Source of the DNA: Cellvibrionaceae bacterium
GTDB lineage: Bacteria; Pseudomonadota; Gammaproteobacteria; Pseudomonadales; Cellvibrionaceae
Direction: 5' to 3'
Assembly: GCA_021151525.1 (NCBI GenBank)
Contig: JAGKXD010000011.1
Location: forward strand, 1-64,000
DNA length: 64,000 nucleotides
Shown: piece by piece, positions 44,826 to 54,765 of the stretch
How the letters are laid out: each line of letters opens with the position of its first letter
Position numbering within the stretch: position 1 is the first letter of the stretch
Translations under genes and position numbers: made by a program
Notes under the pieces: model-generated
The model's database searches: none
What the model saw: only the letters and a program-made list of their open reading frames with translations
Told to the model about the DNA's origin: nothing

Positions 44826-45719
44826 TTATATAAACTGCCTCCATGCCCAAACTGTCGCTAGCGACAACAACAAGCTGTAGCCCACCAAGCTCGAGGCTAA
44901 GCGTGGTGCCAACTGGTAATTAATGGCCAGAACCCCAGCGGAAATCATCGCTGGCATAGCCGCTTCCAACACAACAACTTGTGCCGCAAGGTTATTAATC
45001 CCAAGTAAATGCAAAATTACCCAAGCTAGTAAAGGCGTGAGAAATAAAGTTGCCACTAAGCCCAAGGCTAAGGGCGCAATCATGTCTCGCTCCAAACGCA
45101 AACGCCACTGCAAGCCTACGGCAACCATTACAACTGGTACAAGTGTAGATGAAATTCGCTGCAACACACCTGAAAACCAATCGGGAAAGTGTAAAGGCAG
45201 GCTTATAAACGCAAGAACAAGTGCAATAAATGGTGGAAAGCTAACAATAGTTCGCGCAAGATTTTTCCAGGAGGTCTCGCCGTCACTGTAATAAGCGGCA
45301 ATAAAACTACCCAACGTATTTAAGGCCAGAAAGGTGCCAAATTGATCGTAGAGAATTGCATAGGGAACGGCATCTGTTCCCAACAAAGCTTCGACCAAGG
45401 GAATTCCAACAAAGCCGGTGTTCCCTAGCGGCACCGTTAACATCAGCGCACCGGTCACCGAGCGCGACCAACCGGCTCTGCTGGCAACAACCCAAATAAA
45501 TAGGCCGCTGCAAAACATCATCAGCCACGCGAACACAACCGGTAATAATGCACGCGAATCCAATGTTAGATGGGGGATTTCATAAAGTACTAGCGCTGGT
45601 AAGGCGACATAAATTACATAGGTATTTAGCGACAGCGCGAAGGAGTCTGGCAAACGGCGATGCTTCTGCAACAGCAAACCAACTGTTAAGCAGATAAGAA
45701 TGACTAAAAGATTGCTCAT
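44826..45719 (-). CDS. AEC family transporter (auxin-efflux-carrier type)
   Basis: 297 aa, hydrophobic throughout, about ten TM segments, with the middle break typical of the Mem_trans family (GNTGFVGIPLVEALLG near 100). Bacterial members export or import organic acids such as malate or malonate; the substrate here is not readable. It lies directly downstream of der on the minus strand, past a terminator. Confidence 0.85.
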   Translation of the reverse strand: MSNLLVILICLTVGLLLQKHRRLPDSFALSLNTYVIYVALPALVLYEIPHLTLDSRALLPVVFAWLMMFCSGLFIWVVASRAGWSRSVTGALMLTVPLGNTGFVGIPLVEALLGTDAVPYAILYDQFGTFLALNTLGSFIAAYYSDGETSWKNLARTIVSFPPFIALVLAFISLPLHFPDWFSGVLQRISSTLVPVVMVAVGLQWRLRLERDMIAPLALGLVATLFLTPLLAWVILHLLGINNLAAQVVVLEAAMPAMISAGVLAINYQLAPRLASSLVGYSLLLSLATVWAWRQFI

Positions 45720-45750
45720 AGAAAATGTAAGAAAATAAAGCCCACAAAAT

Positions 45751-45784
45751 AAAAACTCGCAAATTTATGGTTTGCGAGTTTTTG
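45751..45784. terminator. Rho-independent terminator of der
   Basis: AAAAACTCGCAAA arm, short loop, TTTGCGAGTTTTT arm. It follows der on the minus strand and separates it from the transporter gene. Confidence 0.92.
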
Positions 45785-45789
45785 TTAAA

Positions 45790-47187
45790 TTACTTTTTGC
45801 GCGAGTGAGCATTTTCCAAACGACGCTTTTTAATAAACTCACGTTGGGTGACTTTCTTTTTCTTTTCTGCAAATGGGTTTTCACTGGTACGGTATTCAAT
45901 GCGAATTGGCGTACCGTGCAAATCCATTACACGCCTAAATGTTTTTTCCAAATACTTGGTGTAATGACTGGGAATATCAGCAGTTTGATTACCGTGAATA
46001 ACGACAATTGGCGGGTTGTGCCCGCCGGGGTGCGCATAGCGCAATTTGATACGGCGACCTTGAATCATTGGCGGTTGATGTTCGCGCACAGCGTCTTCAA
46101 GAATGCGCGTTAAATAGTTGGTAGAGAATTTATCTGTGGCAGATTGGTAAGCATCTTCGATAGATTTATACAGATTGCCTACACCCGTGCCGTGCAATGC
46201 AGAAATAAAATGAATTGTCGCGAAATCCACAAACCTTAAACGGCGTTCAATTTCATTGCGTACATATTGTTTGTGGGCATCATCTAGCCCGTCCCATTTA
46301 TTTAGGGCAATAACCAATGCACGCCCAGCATCAATAGTTGAACCCATTAAATGCAAATCTTGCTCAACCACACCTTCGCTCGCGTCCATTACCAAGATAA
46401 CAACATTGGCATCGCTAATAGCTTGCATAGTTTTTACGATAGAAAACTTTTCTACCATCAAGTCAATATTTTTACGACGACGCACACCAGCGGTATCAAT
46501 AATGGTGTAATTTTTTCCGAAGCGTTCGTAATTAATATAAATACTATCGCGCGTGGTTCCTGGTTGATCATAAACAACCACACGCTCTTCACCCAACAAG
46601 CGGTTTACCAAAGTTGATTTACCAACATTAGGGCGACCAACAACGGCCATTTTAATGCCCTTAGCAGTTTCAACTTCTTCTTCACTCTCTACAAATTCTG
46701 GTATCTCCGCCAGCACTTCTTCCATCATGGATTTAACACCACGACCGTGGGTTGCTGTAGTTGCAAAAATTTCACCCATACCTAATTCATAAAAAGGTGC
46801 GAGCGCAACATCGGGATCCATGCCATCAATTTTATTGGCGACGAGATAGGTTTTTTTATTATGTACGCGCAAATGTTTCGCGATCATATGATCTGCTGGA
46901 TGCACACCGGCACGACTATCTAAAATAAATAAAACTATGTCTGCCTCTTCAATCGCCATAAGCGATTGACCGGCCATCATGCTATCAATGCCTTCTTCTT
47001 CACCACTAATACCACCGGTATCAATAACAATGAATCGACGTTCTTCAAATGTACCTTCACCGTACTTTCGATCGCGCGTTAAGCCCGGATAATCAGCAAC
47101 CAAAGCATCACGGCTGCGCGTGAGGCGATTGAAGAGTGTGGATTTTCCAACGTTGGGTCGGCCGACAAGTGCGATAACAGGAATCAT
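45790..47187 (-). CDS. der: Double-GTPase Der (EngA), 50S assembly factor
   Basis: 465 aa. Two GTPase domains in tandem, each with GRPNVGKST (8-16 and about 186-194), DTGG / DTAG switch motifs, NKID / NKWD specificity motifs, and a C-terminal KH-like domain with a basic tail. It is needed for late 50S subunit assembly. It follows bamB on the minus strand after a terminator, as in the E. coli order. Confidence 0.98.
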   Translation of the reverse strand: MIPVIALVGRPNVGKSTLFNRLTRSRDALVADYPGLTRDRKYGEGTFEERRFIVIDTGGISGEEEGIDSMMAGQSLMAIEEADIVLFILDSRAGVHPADHMIAKHLRVHNKKTYLVANKIDGMDPDVALAPFYELGMGEIFATTATHGRGVKSMMEEVLAEIPEFVESEEEVETAKGIKMAVVGRPNVGKSTLVNRLLGEERVVVYDQPGTTRDSIYINYERFGKNYTIIDTAGVRRRKNIDLMVEKFSIVKTMQAISDANVVILVMDASEGVVEQDLHLMGSTIDAGRALVIALNKWDGLDDAHKQYVRNEIERRLRFVDFATIHFISALHGTGVGNLYKSIEDAYQSATDKFSTNYLTRILEDAVREHQPPMIQGRRIKLRYAHPGGHNPPIVVIHGNQTADIPSHYTKYLEKTFRRVMDLHGTPIRIEYRTSENPFAEKKKKVTQREFIKKRRLENAHSRKK

Positions 47188-47273
47188 AATGAGTACATCA
47201 ATTAATTAAATCAACGAAGCACGTTTTAAATTCACCAAGATCATAAGGAGCTTAGATGAAAATGAGCGCACCA

Positions 47274-47317
47274 CAAAAAAATCAACCACTTAAGAACATT
47301 TAGCCCTTAAGTGGTTT
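47274..47317 (-). terminator. Rho-independent terminator of bamB
   Basis: AACCACTTAAG arm, 11-base loop, CTTAAGTGGTT arm, then a seven-T run on the minus strand. Confidence 0.85.
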
Positions 47318-47340
47318 TGGATTTAGGCTAACACTAAGGT

Positions 47341-48552
47341 TTATTTTTTAGCAGAAGCCTTGAAAGTCATTAGACTTCCGCCATTGCCATAAACATAAAG
47401 TAAGGTGCCATCAGTCAACAAAGGTGCACGCACACCTCTGCGATCAACACGCTCACGCGCGGCCAATTCACCATTTGATTGGTTTAACACGTGCATGTAG
47501 CCTTCAAAATCTACGACGGCAACATAATCACCAAATGCCTGTGGCGCACCCAAACGACGGCGCAATAATTTTTCGTTTTGCCAGATCTGTTCGCCCGACG
47601 TTAAACTGTAGGCAACAACATGACCATCGCTCTGACTTACAAATAATTTATCATCAGATGCGGCCAAACTTTCACTCGTAGAACCATCAATCCCCCACAC
47701 ATTGCCACCCGTACCGCGAGCAACGGCAGCAATACGACCTTGATAAGTACCTACGTATAAAATACCGTCTTTTAACAATGGGCTCGCGTGGATATCCACC
47801 ATACGATCTAATTCAGAGCGCCCTTTTGGCAGTGCCATGCGCTGTTCCCACAAAATCAAACCATTACTCGGGTTAAATGCCATCAAGCGGCCGTTTGCAA
47901 AACCAGCATAGATTGCAGTATCCATTACCAGTGGTGCAGCAGAACCACGCAATGTTAATAATGGCGGTGGGTTTTCGAAGAACCACATATCTGCGCCAGA
48001 TTTAGCATCTAACACAAACAGTTTTCCGTTCATGGTTTGCACAGCAACAACTTGGCCGTTACTTTGCGGAACCGATGAGATTTCACCTTTAACTTGCTTG
48101 CGCCAAACCTCTTTACCATTTGATGCAGAAAGTGCAATTACTTCACCGGCGTAATTACCAATATAAAGTAGACCGTCCGCATAACTAATACCGCCAGTAA
48201 TACCGGGATTTAAATCTTTATCTTTGAATAGATAAACAAGTTTGCCACTCCAACCGGTCAAATCTTTAGTCACATTTTTTGACCAAAGTTTTTTACCGTT
48301 TTGACGATTAAGCGCAGTGACTATGCCTTCATTGTCTACGGTATAAATTTTATCTGCATCAACAGCAGGAGTGAGCTGAGTAAAACCAACACCCTGACCA
48401 TTGCCAACACCAGCACTCCAAACTTCGGTAAGTTTGGCCGTCTCTTTAAAGCTTTCTAAATCCATCGGTTCTTGGCCGGTTTTTTTGGAAAACCATGAAC
48501 AACCAGAGATCATTAGGGCACAGAGCAAAACGCCCCATTTCAAGTGCCTCAT
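47341..48552 (-). CDS. bamB: Outer-membrane assembly lipoprotein BamB
   Basis: 403 aa. Lipoprotein signal with lipobox ISGC and the lipidated Cys at 18, then an eight-bladed beta-propeller of PQQ/WD-like repeats (GYAGEVIALSASNGKEVW-type units). It is part of the BAM complex that inserts outer-membrane barrels. The first codon overlaps the last of yfgM by four bases (ATGA), so the two are coupled. Confidence 0.96.
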   Translation of the reverse strand: MRHLKWGVLLCALMISGCSWFSKKTGQEPMDLESFKETAKLTEVWSAGVGNGQGVGFTQLTPAVDADKIYTVDNEGIVTALNRQNGKKLWSKNVTKDLTGWSGKLVYLFKDKDLNPGITGGISYADGLLYIGNYAGEVIALSASNGKEVWRKQVKGEISSVPQSNGQVVAVQTMNGKLFVLDAKSGADMWFFENPPPLLTLRGSAAPLVMDTAIYAGFANGRLMAFNPSNGLILWEQRMALPKGRSELDRMVDIHASPLLKDGILYVGTYQGRIAAVARGTGGNVWGIDGSTSESLAASDDKLFVSQSDGHVVAYSLTSGEQIWQNEKLLRRRLGAPQAFGDYVAVVDFEGYMHVLNQSNGELAARERVDRRGVRAPLLTDGTLLYVYGNGGSLMTFKASAKK

Positions 48553-49250
48553 TGGGCTTTCTCCTGAGTGGCTGGTGCAGCAGGAGTTGCATCAGCAGTT
48601 TTCAATTCATCAGCTTTCATTTGCAACACCATAGCGCGCTCTTGTTGCTGAGGATCAGATGTTTCGAGCGCTTTTTGATAAGCAGTTGCAGCAGCTGCAT
48701 TGTTACCTTGGGCTTTCAAAATATCACCGCGCACTTCAGCGAACTCCGAAGCAAAAGCTTTGCTTGGCTCTTCTGCTAATTGTGCTTGAGCTTCTGTATA
48801 GGCAGCTTTTGCAACATAAACACGCGCCAAACGCACATGAGCCAATTGAGCAGTTGCCACATCAGGCTTGGCTGCAAGAATCCATTGCAACTCAGTAACC
48901 GCTTTATCTAAATTGCCTGCATCAACAGCTGCTTTAGCAAGATAAAAAGCAGCACTTAGTGCATACAAACTATTGCCATTATTTGCTTTCAAATCATTGG
49001 CAATGTGTTCTGCATTGGCTTTGTCTGCATCTGACAAGGCTTTGCCGGGCTCAACATTCAATACTTTAATTAACTCCTCATAATGAGAAGATGCAGACTC
49101 AGCTTTGTTACGTTGTTTGTCTTGCCATGCAGTCCACGCAAAATAAATGGCAATTGCAGCCGCAATTCCGGTGATCACTGTTTTACCGTAATCTTTCCAC
49201 CAGCGTTTTAATATTTCTAATTGTTCTTCTTCGGTTAAATGTACGCTCAC
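48549..49250 (-). CDS. yfgM: YfgM ancillary SecYEG/periplasmic chaperone
   Basis: 233 aa. A single N-terminal TM (about 23-41) and a periplasmic TPR-like helical body. YfgM works with PpiD at the SecYEG translocon. It is encoded between hisS and bamB, the normal place. The C-terminus is Ala/Thr/Pro-rich and ends over the bamB start. Confidence 0.93.
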   Translation of the reverse strand: MSVHLTEEEQLEILKRWWKDYGKTVITGIAAAIAIYFAWTAWQDKQRNKAESASSHYEELIKVLNVEPGKALSDADKANAEHIANDLKANNGNSLYALSAAFYLAKAAVDAGNLDKAVTELQWILAAKPDVATAQLAHVRLARVYVAKAAYTEAQAQLAEEPSKAFASEFAEVRGDILKAQGNNAAAATAYQKALETSDPQQQERAMVLQMKADELKTADATPAAPATQEKAQ

Positions 49251-49284
49251 AATGAACTCCTACTGATTCATATCAATTTAAAAT

Positions 49285-50556
49285 TTATACACGAGTTTTT
49301 AAGAAAGTTATAATTTCGTTTAACGCAATAACTTGCTGAGGCTGATCTTCACGCAAAAACTTTACGCCGACCACGGCTTTAGCAACCTCATCTTCACCTA
49401 AAATTAACGCTAGGCTAGCGGTACTTTTATCAGCTCTCTTCAATTGATTTTTGAAGTTACCGCCACCGCAATTATTAATAACACGCAACTCCGGCAAATC
49501 ATTGCGCAATTTTTCTGCTAATTGAAATGCCTCTTTTTGCACATCGCCAACAGCAACTACGTAAATATCCGCAATTTGTTCCAAATTTTTCGGCACTGCA
49601 TCAACTGCCTGCAGCAACAACACCAAACGTTCCAAACCAATTCCAAAACCTACTGCTGGCGTTGGTTTACCACCTAATTGCTCTACCAGATTATCGTAAC
49701 GCCCACCTGCACATACTGTACTTTGTGAGCCTAACTTATCGGTTACCCATTCGAAAGCTGTTTTACCGTAGTAATCTAAACCGCGCACTAAACGCGGGTT
49801 AACTTGATACTGAATACCACCCGCATCAAGCAGTGCCTTTAACTGCTCAAAATGTGTGCGGGACGCACCATCCAAATAATCCAACAACACCGGAGCACCA
49901 TCTAGCAAAGCTTGGGTGCCGGCCTCTTTGCTATCCAATATACGCAGCGGATTGGTTGTTAAACGGCGCTGGCTATCTGCGTCCAATTTTTCCTTATGCG
50001 TCTCCAAGTATGCCACTAGGGCATCTTTGTATTTTGAACGCGATTCAGAATCACCCAACGAATTAATCTGCAGTGTGACAAACGAAGCCGCGCCAAGTTC
50101 ACGCAATATGCGCGCACTGAGCAATAAAACTTCTGCATCTATATCAGGCCCATCCATACCGAAGGTTTCTACACCAATTTGGTGGAACTGACGGTAGCGG
50201 CCTTTTTGCGGGCGTTCATAGCGAAACATAGGGCCCATGTACCACAAGCGCTGGGTTTGATTGTACAACAAACCATGCTCTTCACAGGCACGCACACAAC
50301 AGGCGGTGCCTTCAGGGCGCAAGGTAACACTGTCGCCATTGCGATCGTCGAAGGTGTACATTTCTTTTTCAACGATATCGGTAACTTCACCGATAGAACG
50401 CTTAAAAAGATCAGTAGATTCCAAAATAGGGAAACGAATTTCCTGATAAGCGTAACGACGCAGAATATTGGCAACAGCAGACTCAACATATTGCCATACT
50501 GCCGAATCGCTCGGCAGCAAATCATTCATTCCACGTATTGCTTGAATTTTTTTCAA
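49285..50556 (-). CDS. hisS: Histidyl-tRNA synthetase
   Basis: 423 aa. Class II core with GMNDLLP at the start, TLRPEGTACCVRA (motif 2 region), YGPMFRYERPQ-like WYMGPMFRYERPQKGRYRQFHQIG, and RGLDYYGKTAFEW. The C-terminal anticodon-binding domain is intact. It starts at the ATG 50556, after ispG on the minus strand. Confidence 0.98.
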   Translation of the reverse strand: MKKIQAIRGMNDLLPSDSAVWQYVESAVANILRRYAYQEIRFPILESTDLFKRSIGEVTDIVEKEMYTFDDRNGDSVTLRPEGTACCVRACEEHGLLYNQTQRLWYMGPMFRYERPQKGRYRQFHQIGVETFGMDGPDIDAEVLLLSARILRELGAASFVTLQINSLGDSESRSKYKDALVAYLETHKEKLDADSQRRLTTNPLRILDSKEAGTQALLDGAPVLLDYLDGASRTHFEQLKALLDAGGIQYQVNPRLVRGLDYYGKTAFEWVTDKLGSQSTVCAGGRYDNLVEQLGGKPTPAVGFGIGLERLVLLLQAVDAVPKNLEQIADIYVVAVGDVQKEAFQLAEKLRNDLPELRVINNCGGGNFKNQLKRADKSTASLALILGEDEVAKAVVGVKFLREDQPQQVIALNEIITFLKTRV

Positions 50557-50591
50557 AATAATTTCCTAGCTAATCTTGTATCCAGTTTCGC

Positions 50592-51716
50592 TTAAGCGCG
50601 AGCAATAATATTTTTTTCTTGCTCAGCCAATTGAATGGCTTTCTTTGCTGCCCTATCGCGGATAAGTTTTTCTAAATTGTCCACTAAATTTTCATTGTCG
50701 ATTTTATGATTTGGTTCGCCATCGATATACACCAGATTATTAGGCGTACCACCAGTCAAACCCAAATCGGCTTCTTTAGCCTCACCGGGACCATTTACTA
50801 TGCATCCAATCACGGCGACATCAATCGGCGTAGTAATATCTTCTACGCGAGCTTCAAGCTCATTCATGGTTTTAATCACATCAAAATTTTGACGTGAGCA
50901 ACTTGGGCAAGCGATGAAGTTCACGCCCTTACTGCGCAATTTCAAACTGCGCAGCAAATCCCAACCTACTTTAATTTCTTCAACTGGATCAGCTGCGAGC
51001 GAAATACGAATGGTATCGCCAATACCATCCATCAAGAGCGCGCCTAAACCCACTGCAGATTTAACAGTGCCTGCACGCAACACACCTGCTTCAGTAATAC
51101 CCAAATGTAAGGGTTGTTCAATTTGTGTCGCAAGTTTGCGATAGGCAGCAACCGCCATAAATACATCTGAAGCTTTTACACTTACTTTAAAATTATGGAA
51201 ATTTAACGCATCCAAAACTTCAACATGACGCAAGGCCGATTCAACCAAAGCATCGGGCGTTGGTTCGCCGTACTTTTTTTGCAAATCTTTTTCGAGTGAA
51301 CCCGCATTTACGCCGATACGAATTGGAATATTTAAATCGCGCGCCTTATCGACTACAGCACGCACACGATCTTCGCGCCCGATATTACCTGGGTTAATAC
51401 GCAAGCAATCCACACCCAAATCTGCAACACGCAGTGCGATTTTGTAATCAAAATGAATATCTGCCACCAGCGGAATATTTACCTGCTTACGAATTTCACC
51501 AAAAGCTTCAGCGGCATCCATAGAAGGAACCGACACGCGCACAATATCTGCGCCCGCCAACTGAATACGTCGAATTTGATCGACAGTTGCAGCCACGTCA
51601 GTGGTTTCTGTGTTAGTCATACTCTGCACAGAAATAGGCGCATCACCACCTACTGGAACATTTCCAACCATAATTTGACGCGACTTACGACGCTTAATGG
51701 GTGATTCACAATGCAT
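50592..51716 (-). CDS. ispG: 4-hydroxy-3-methylbut-2-enyl-diphosphate synthase
   Basis: 374 aa. MEP-pathway enzyme that makes HMBPP from MEcPP. The TIM barrel is followed by the cluster domain with CPSCSRQ and CIVNGPGEAKEADLG, which hold the three Cys ligands of the 4Fe-4S cluster. It therefore depends on the Fe-S operon further along. Lies between rodZ and hisS. Confidence 0.97.
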   Translation of the reverse strand: MHCESPIKRRKSRQIMVGNVPVGGDAPISVQSMTNTETTDVAATVDQIRRIQLAGADIVRVSVPSMDAAEAFGEIRKQVNIPLVADIHFDYKIALRVADLGVDCLRINPGNIGREDRVRAVVDKARDLNIPIRIGVNAGSLEKDLQKKYGEPTPDALVESALRHVEVLDALNFHNFKVSVKASDVFMAVAAYRKLATQIEQPLHLGITEAGVLRAGTVKSAVGLGALLMDGIGDTIRISLAADPVEEIKVGWDLLRSLKLRSKGVNFIACPSCSRQNFDVIKTMNELEARVEDITTPIDVAVIGCIVNGPGEAKEADLGLTGGTPNNLVYIDGEPNHKIDNENLVDNLEKLIRDRAAKKAIQLAEQEKNIIARA

Positions 51717-51749
51717 AAACTTTTCCTAGCAAAATCGCAAAAATCAAAT

Positions 51750-52700
51750 TTAATTGCCGATCTTCATAATCAATACGTTTGATCCCATCAATGGGATAAC
51801 GTCAATTTTTTTTCCGTTTAGTTGCACATCAACTGCAGGAGCATTACCAAGCTTCACATCGAAAGGAGCAATGCCCACCAATCTGATTTTGCTGCCCGCC
51901 TGCTGCAACTCAGTTGCCAACACATCGCCGCGAGAATCACTAACCTCTATCCACGACTCAGCGCGAAATGAAAAACTTAATTCGTCTAGGCTGGTCTTTT
52001 TGATCGAGGCCAAACCAGTTTGCTGTACCACAGCAGAAGCACTCGACACTTGCACGCCTACAGAGGATGCCGACACGGAGCTCGTCGAAGATACAGCCCT
52101 CAATGAACTACTATTCACGGACGTGACTAGCGCCGCATTGCTCGATATGACACTAACATCACTACTTTTAGACGAGGCCGGCGAGCTAGATTTGCTTTCG
52201 CTTATCCTGCTCGACGATACTGCAACCTTAATTTTTTCAGAGGTTGCAGGAGGTAAATTCTCAGTTGTAACAACGTACTGTGACTCGCTGTGATTATCAA
52301 AAAACCAAACTGAAATTAACCAAAGGCCTACAAAAAAAGCACCTATAACCCCCAAAAAATGCCAAGCCCCTCTGTGACTACTATCCACTGCCACAGCAGG
52401 CTTTTGCTCCACTGGTTGAGGCCTAAGATCATCCATCAACTTGTCATAGGCAGCCAAGACTGCAACTACATCAATTTGCACCAAATTTGCGTAAGCACGA
52501 ATATATCCGCGCGCAAAAGTATCAGAGTTTAAGCGCTTGTAATCATCAGCCTCTAAGGCCTTAACCTTATAAACCGTCATATACAAGTCTTTCGCAACTT
52601 GCTCTTGTGTTAGACCGACACGCAAGCGCCCCTGCAGGAGCATTTCGCCAGGTGACAATCGCTTACTCGACACCTCATCCGCATTAAGGCTCTCAACCAT
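51750..52700 (-). CDS. rodZ: Cell-shape protein RodZ
   Basis: 316 aa. An N-terminal helix-turn-helix of the Xre type (about 15-85), one TM (about 111-133), a low-complexity linker of about 65 residues with very high Ser content (roughly 158-222), and a C-terminal DUF4115 beta domain in the periplasm. RodZ links MreB to the elongation machinery. The Ser-rich linker is unusual for RodZ and recalls the poly-serine linkers of cellulolytic relatives. Confidence 0.93.
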   Translation of the reverse strand: MVESLNADEVSSKRLSPGEMLLQGRLRVGLTQEQVAKDLYMTVYKVKALEADDYKRLNSDTFARGYIRAYANLVQIDVVAVLAAYDKLMDDLRPQPVEQKPAVAVDSSHRGAWHFLGVIGAFFVGLWLISVWFFDNHSESQYVVTTENLPPATSEKIKVAVSSSRISESKSSSPASSKSSDVSVISSNAALVTSVNSSSLRAVSSTSSVSASSVGVQVSSASAVVQQTGLASIKKTSLDELSFSFRAESWIEVSDSRGDVLATELQQAGSKIRLVGIAPFDVKLGNAPAVDVQLNGKKIDVIPLMGSNVLIMKIGN

Positions 52701-52708
52701 AGGGAACC

Positions 52709-53500
52709 TCAGTTAAAATTCTTTTGCTTATACTCCAAATATTCTTTGGAATATGGAAAATTATTTTTCAAGATAAGCGCCAGACTAGCCTCTTTATCTT
52801 TATTACCAAACACTTTTTCCAGCTGAATACCAATCATTAAACTGCGAGGACTATGCCCAGAAAGAGATACCGAAGCATCTAAATTTTTCTTAGCCTCTGC
52901 GTACTCTTGGTTTTGCAAATTAATATCTGCCAACTCGATAAACGCATCAGGATTTCTTCGATCCAAAATGCATGCATGCTCAAATGCTGACTGCGCACGC
53001 GCTTTGTTATTTAGCTTCAAGGCTGTACGCCCAACGTTGGTTAGGGCTTGAGAGCGATTAATAAACGCCAAATCTGCCGCTGCCAATTCAAACTGACTCA
53101 ACGCTTCTTGATAACGTTTTTGGTTGTACAAGAAAATACCGTAGTTATTATGCGCAACCGTCAAATTTTTATCGCGCTTAATAGCCAACTTAAACTGTTC
53201 TTCTGCTAATGGCAGCTCACCTTCCAATTGATACAACATCGCCATTGCATTTGTTGCTGCGGCAGAACTTTTGTCAATCTCAAATGCTTTAGTTAGGTGA
53301 TGGCGTGCCGACTCGCGATTACCTTTTTCCACATAGCCCAAGGCCATTTGAACGTGCAACTCAAGAGCTTTACCCTTGTCCTGCTCAACTTTTTTTCCTT
53401 TGCCACTTATTTGCTCTGAAACACAACCCAACAAAAACACACTTACCAATACACAAATCAATACACTTTTGAAACTTAACAACAACTTATTATTCTGCAT
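52709..53500 (-). CDS. pilF: Type IV pilus biogenesis lipoprotein PilF
   Basis: 263 aa from the ATG at 53500, which has GGAG seven bases before it; the frame runs on to 53530 without support. Lipobox LLGC with the lipidated Cys at 14 + 10 (residue 24) and six TPR-like units. PilF (PilW) is the pilotin that brings PilQ secretin to the outer membrane. It is encoded between rlmN and rodZ as in pseudomonads. Confidence 0.92.
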   Translation of the reverse strand: MQNNKLLLSFKSVLICVLVSVFLLGCVSEQISGKGKKVEQDKGKALELHVQMALGYVEKGNRESARHHLTKAFEIDKSSAAATNAMAMLYQLEGELPLAEEQFKLAIKRDKNLTVAHNNYGIFLYNQKRYQEALSQFELAAADLAFINRSQALTNVGRTALKLNNKARAQSAFEHACILDRRNPDAFIELADINLQNQEYAEAKKNLDASVSLSGHSPRSLMIGIQLEKVFGNKDKEASLALILKNNFPYSKEYLEYKQKNFN

Positions 53501-53542
53501 TGTGTTACTCCAAAGTATTAAACTCGGCAATTAATCTAAATT

Positions 53543-54736
53543 CTATGAATTAATCATTTTTATCGGTTGAGCTTCTTCAAAACGCGCCTTATGGCGCTCA
53601 CTGCGTTTAGTAATATCGTTGACGCTGCCGGCCAATTGCCCACATGCAGCATCAATATCATCACCGCGAGTTGTGCGCACTGTGGTGATGTAACCTGCTT
53701 CCATCAAAATATCCTGGAACTTACGAATAGCGTTATTGCTTGCACGCTTGTAGTTCGACAAATTGAATGGATTGAAGGGAATTAAATTAATTTTCACTGG
53801 AACATCACGCAAAAGCTCTGCAAGTTCATGCGCGTGATGCGGACGATCATTCACATGATCGATCAAGGTGTATTCGATAGTGATTTTGCGATGCGTATCT
53901 GGCATGGCATTAATATAACGAGTCGCAGAATCCAGCAACATGGCGATTGGGTATTTACGATTGATAGGCACTAACTCGTTGCGCAATTCGTCGTTAGGAG
54001 CGTGCAAAGAAATCGCAAGACATGCATCGGTAAATTGACTCAAGCGATCTAATTGCGGCACCACACCTGACGTACTCAAGGTAACGCGACGCTTTGATAA
54101 ACCGTAAGCGTTGTCGTGCATCATCAAGTTCATTGAATCGACAACATTGTCAAAATTGAGTAGCGGCTCGCCCATGCCCATCATCACCACATTGGTGACT
54201 GTACGCGGGCCATTCATCGCCAATTGGCCGAAGGATTTTGCCGCAATCCACACTTGGCCAATAATTTCTGCAGCCGTTAAATCGCGGTTAAAACCCTGCT
54301 TGCCAGTTGCGCAAAAACTGCAATCCAATGAACATCCTACCTGTGAGGACACACACAAAGTTCCGCGATCGCCATCAGGAATAAAAACAGTTTCAACAAC
54401 ATTGTTGCCGGACACGCGAATCAAAAATTTACGCGTGCCGTCTGCAGAATCTAGTTGTTTTACAACTTCTGGTGGGCGAATCTCTGCAACAGCATTAAGT
54501 TTTGCGCGCAAACTTTTACTCACATTGGTCATGTCTTCAAAGTTGTCTGCGCCCAATTGGTGAATCCATTTAAGCACTTGCACAGCGCGAAATCTTGGTT
54601 CGCCCAAGGTTTCAAAAAATGCAATTAACTTGGCTTCAGATAAGCCCAATAAATTGACCTTGGCCGACGTAGCAATCACGTCTTCACCTGCCGCTACTGA
54701 AGCAGTTTCTGCGATTGGATTAATAAGCTCGGCCAT
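53543..54736 (-). CDS. rlmN: Dual-specificity rRNA/tRNA adenine-C2 methyltransferase RlmN
   Basis: 397 aa radical-SAM enzyme that methylates A2503 of 23S rRNA and A37 of some tRNAs. CSLDCSFC gives the three cluster cysteines (Cys135, Cys139, Cys142). The catalytic cysteines near the C-terminus are in AACGQL (DIDAACGQL) and earlier in a conserved loop. It runs from ndk toward pilF on the minus strand. Confidence 0.97.
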   Translation of the reverse strand: MAELINPIAETASVAAGEDVIATSAKVNLLGLSEAKLIAFFETLGEPRFRAVQVLKWIHQLGADNFEDMTNVSKSLRAKLNAVAEIRPPEVVKQLDSADGTRKFLIRVSGNNVVETVFIPDGDRGTLCVSSQVGCSLDCSFCATGKQGFNRDLTAAEIIGQVWIAAKSFGQLAMNGPRTVTNVVMMGMGEPLLNFDNVVDSMNLMMHDNAYGLSKRRVTLSTSGVVPQLDRLSQFTDACLAISLHAPNDELRNELVPINRKYPIAMLLDSATRYINAMPDTHRKITIEYTLIDHVNDRPHHAHELAELLRDVPVKINLIPFNPFNLSNYKRASNNAIRKFQDILMEAGYITTVRTTRGDDIDAACGQLAGSVNDITKRSERHKARFEEAQPIKMINS

Positions 54737-54765
54737 GGGTATTACCTAAAAAATAAACTAAAAAA

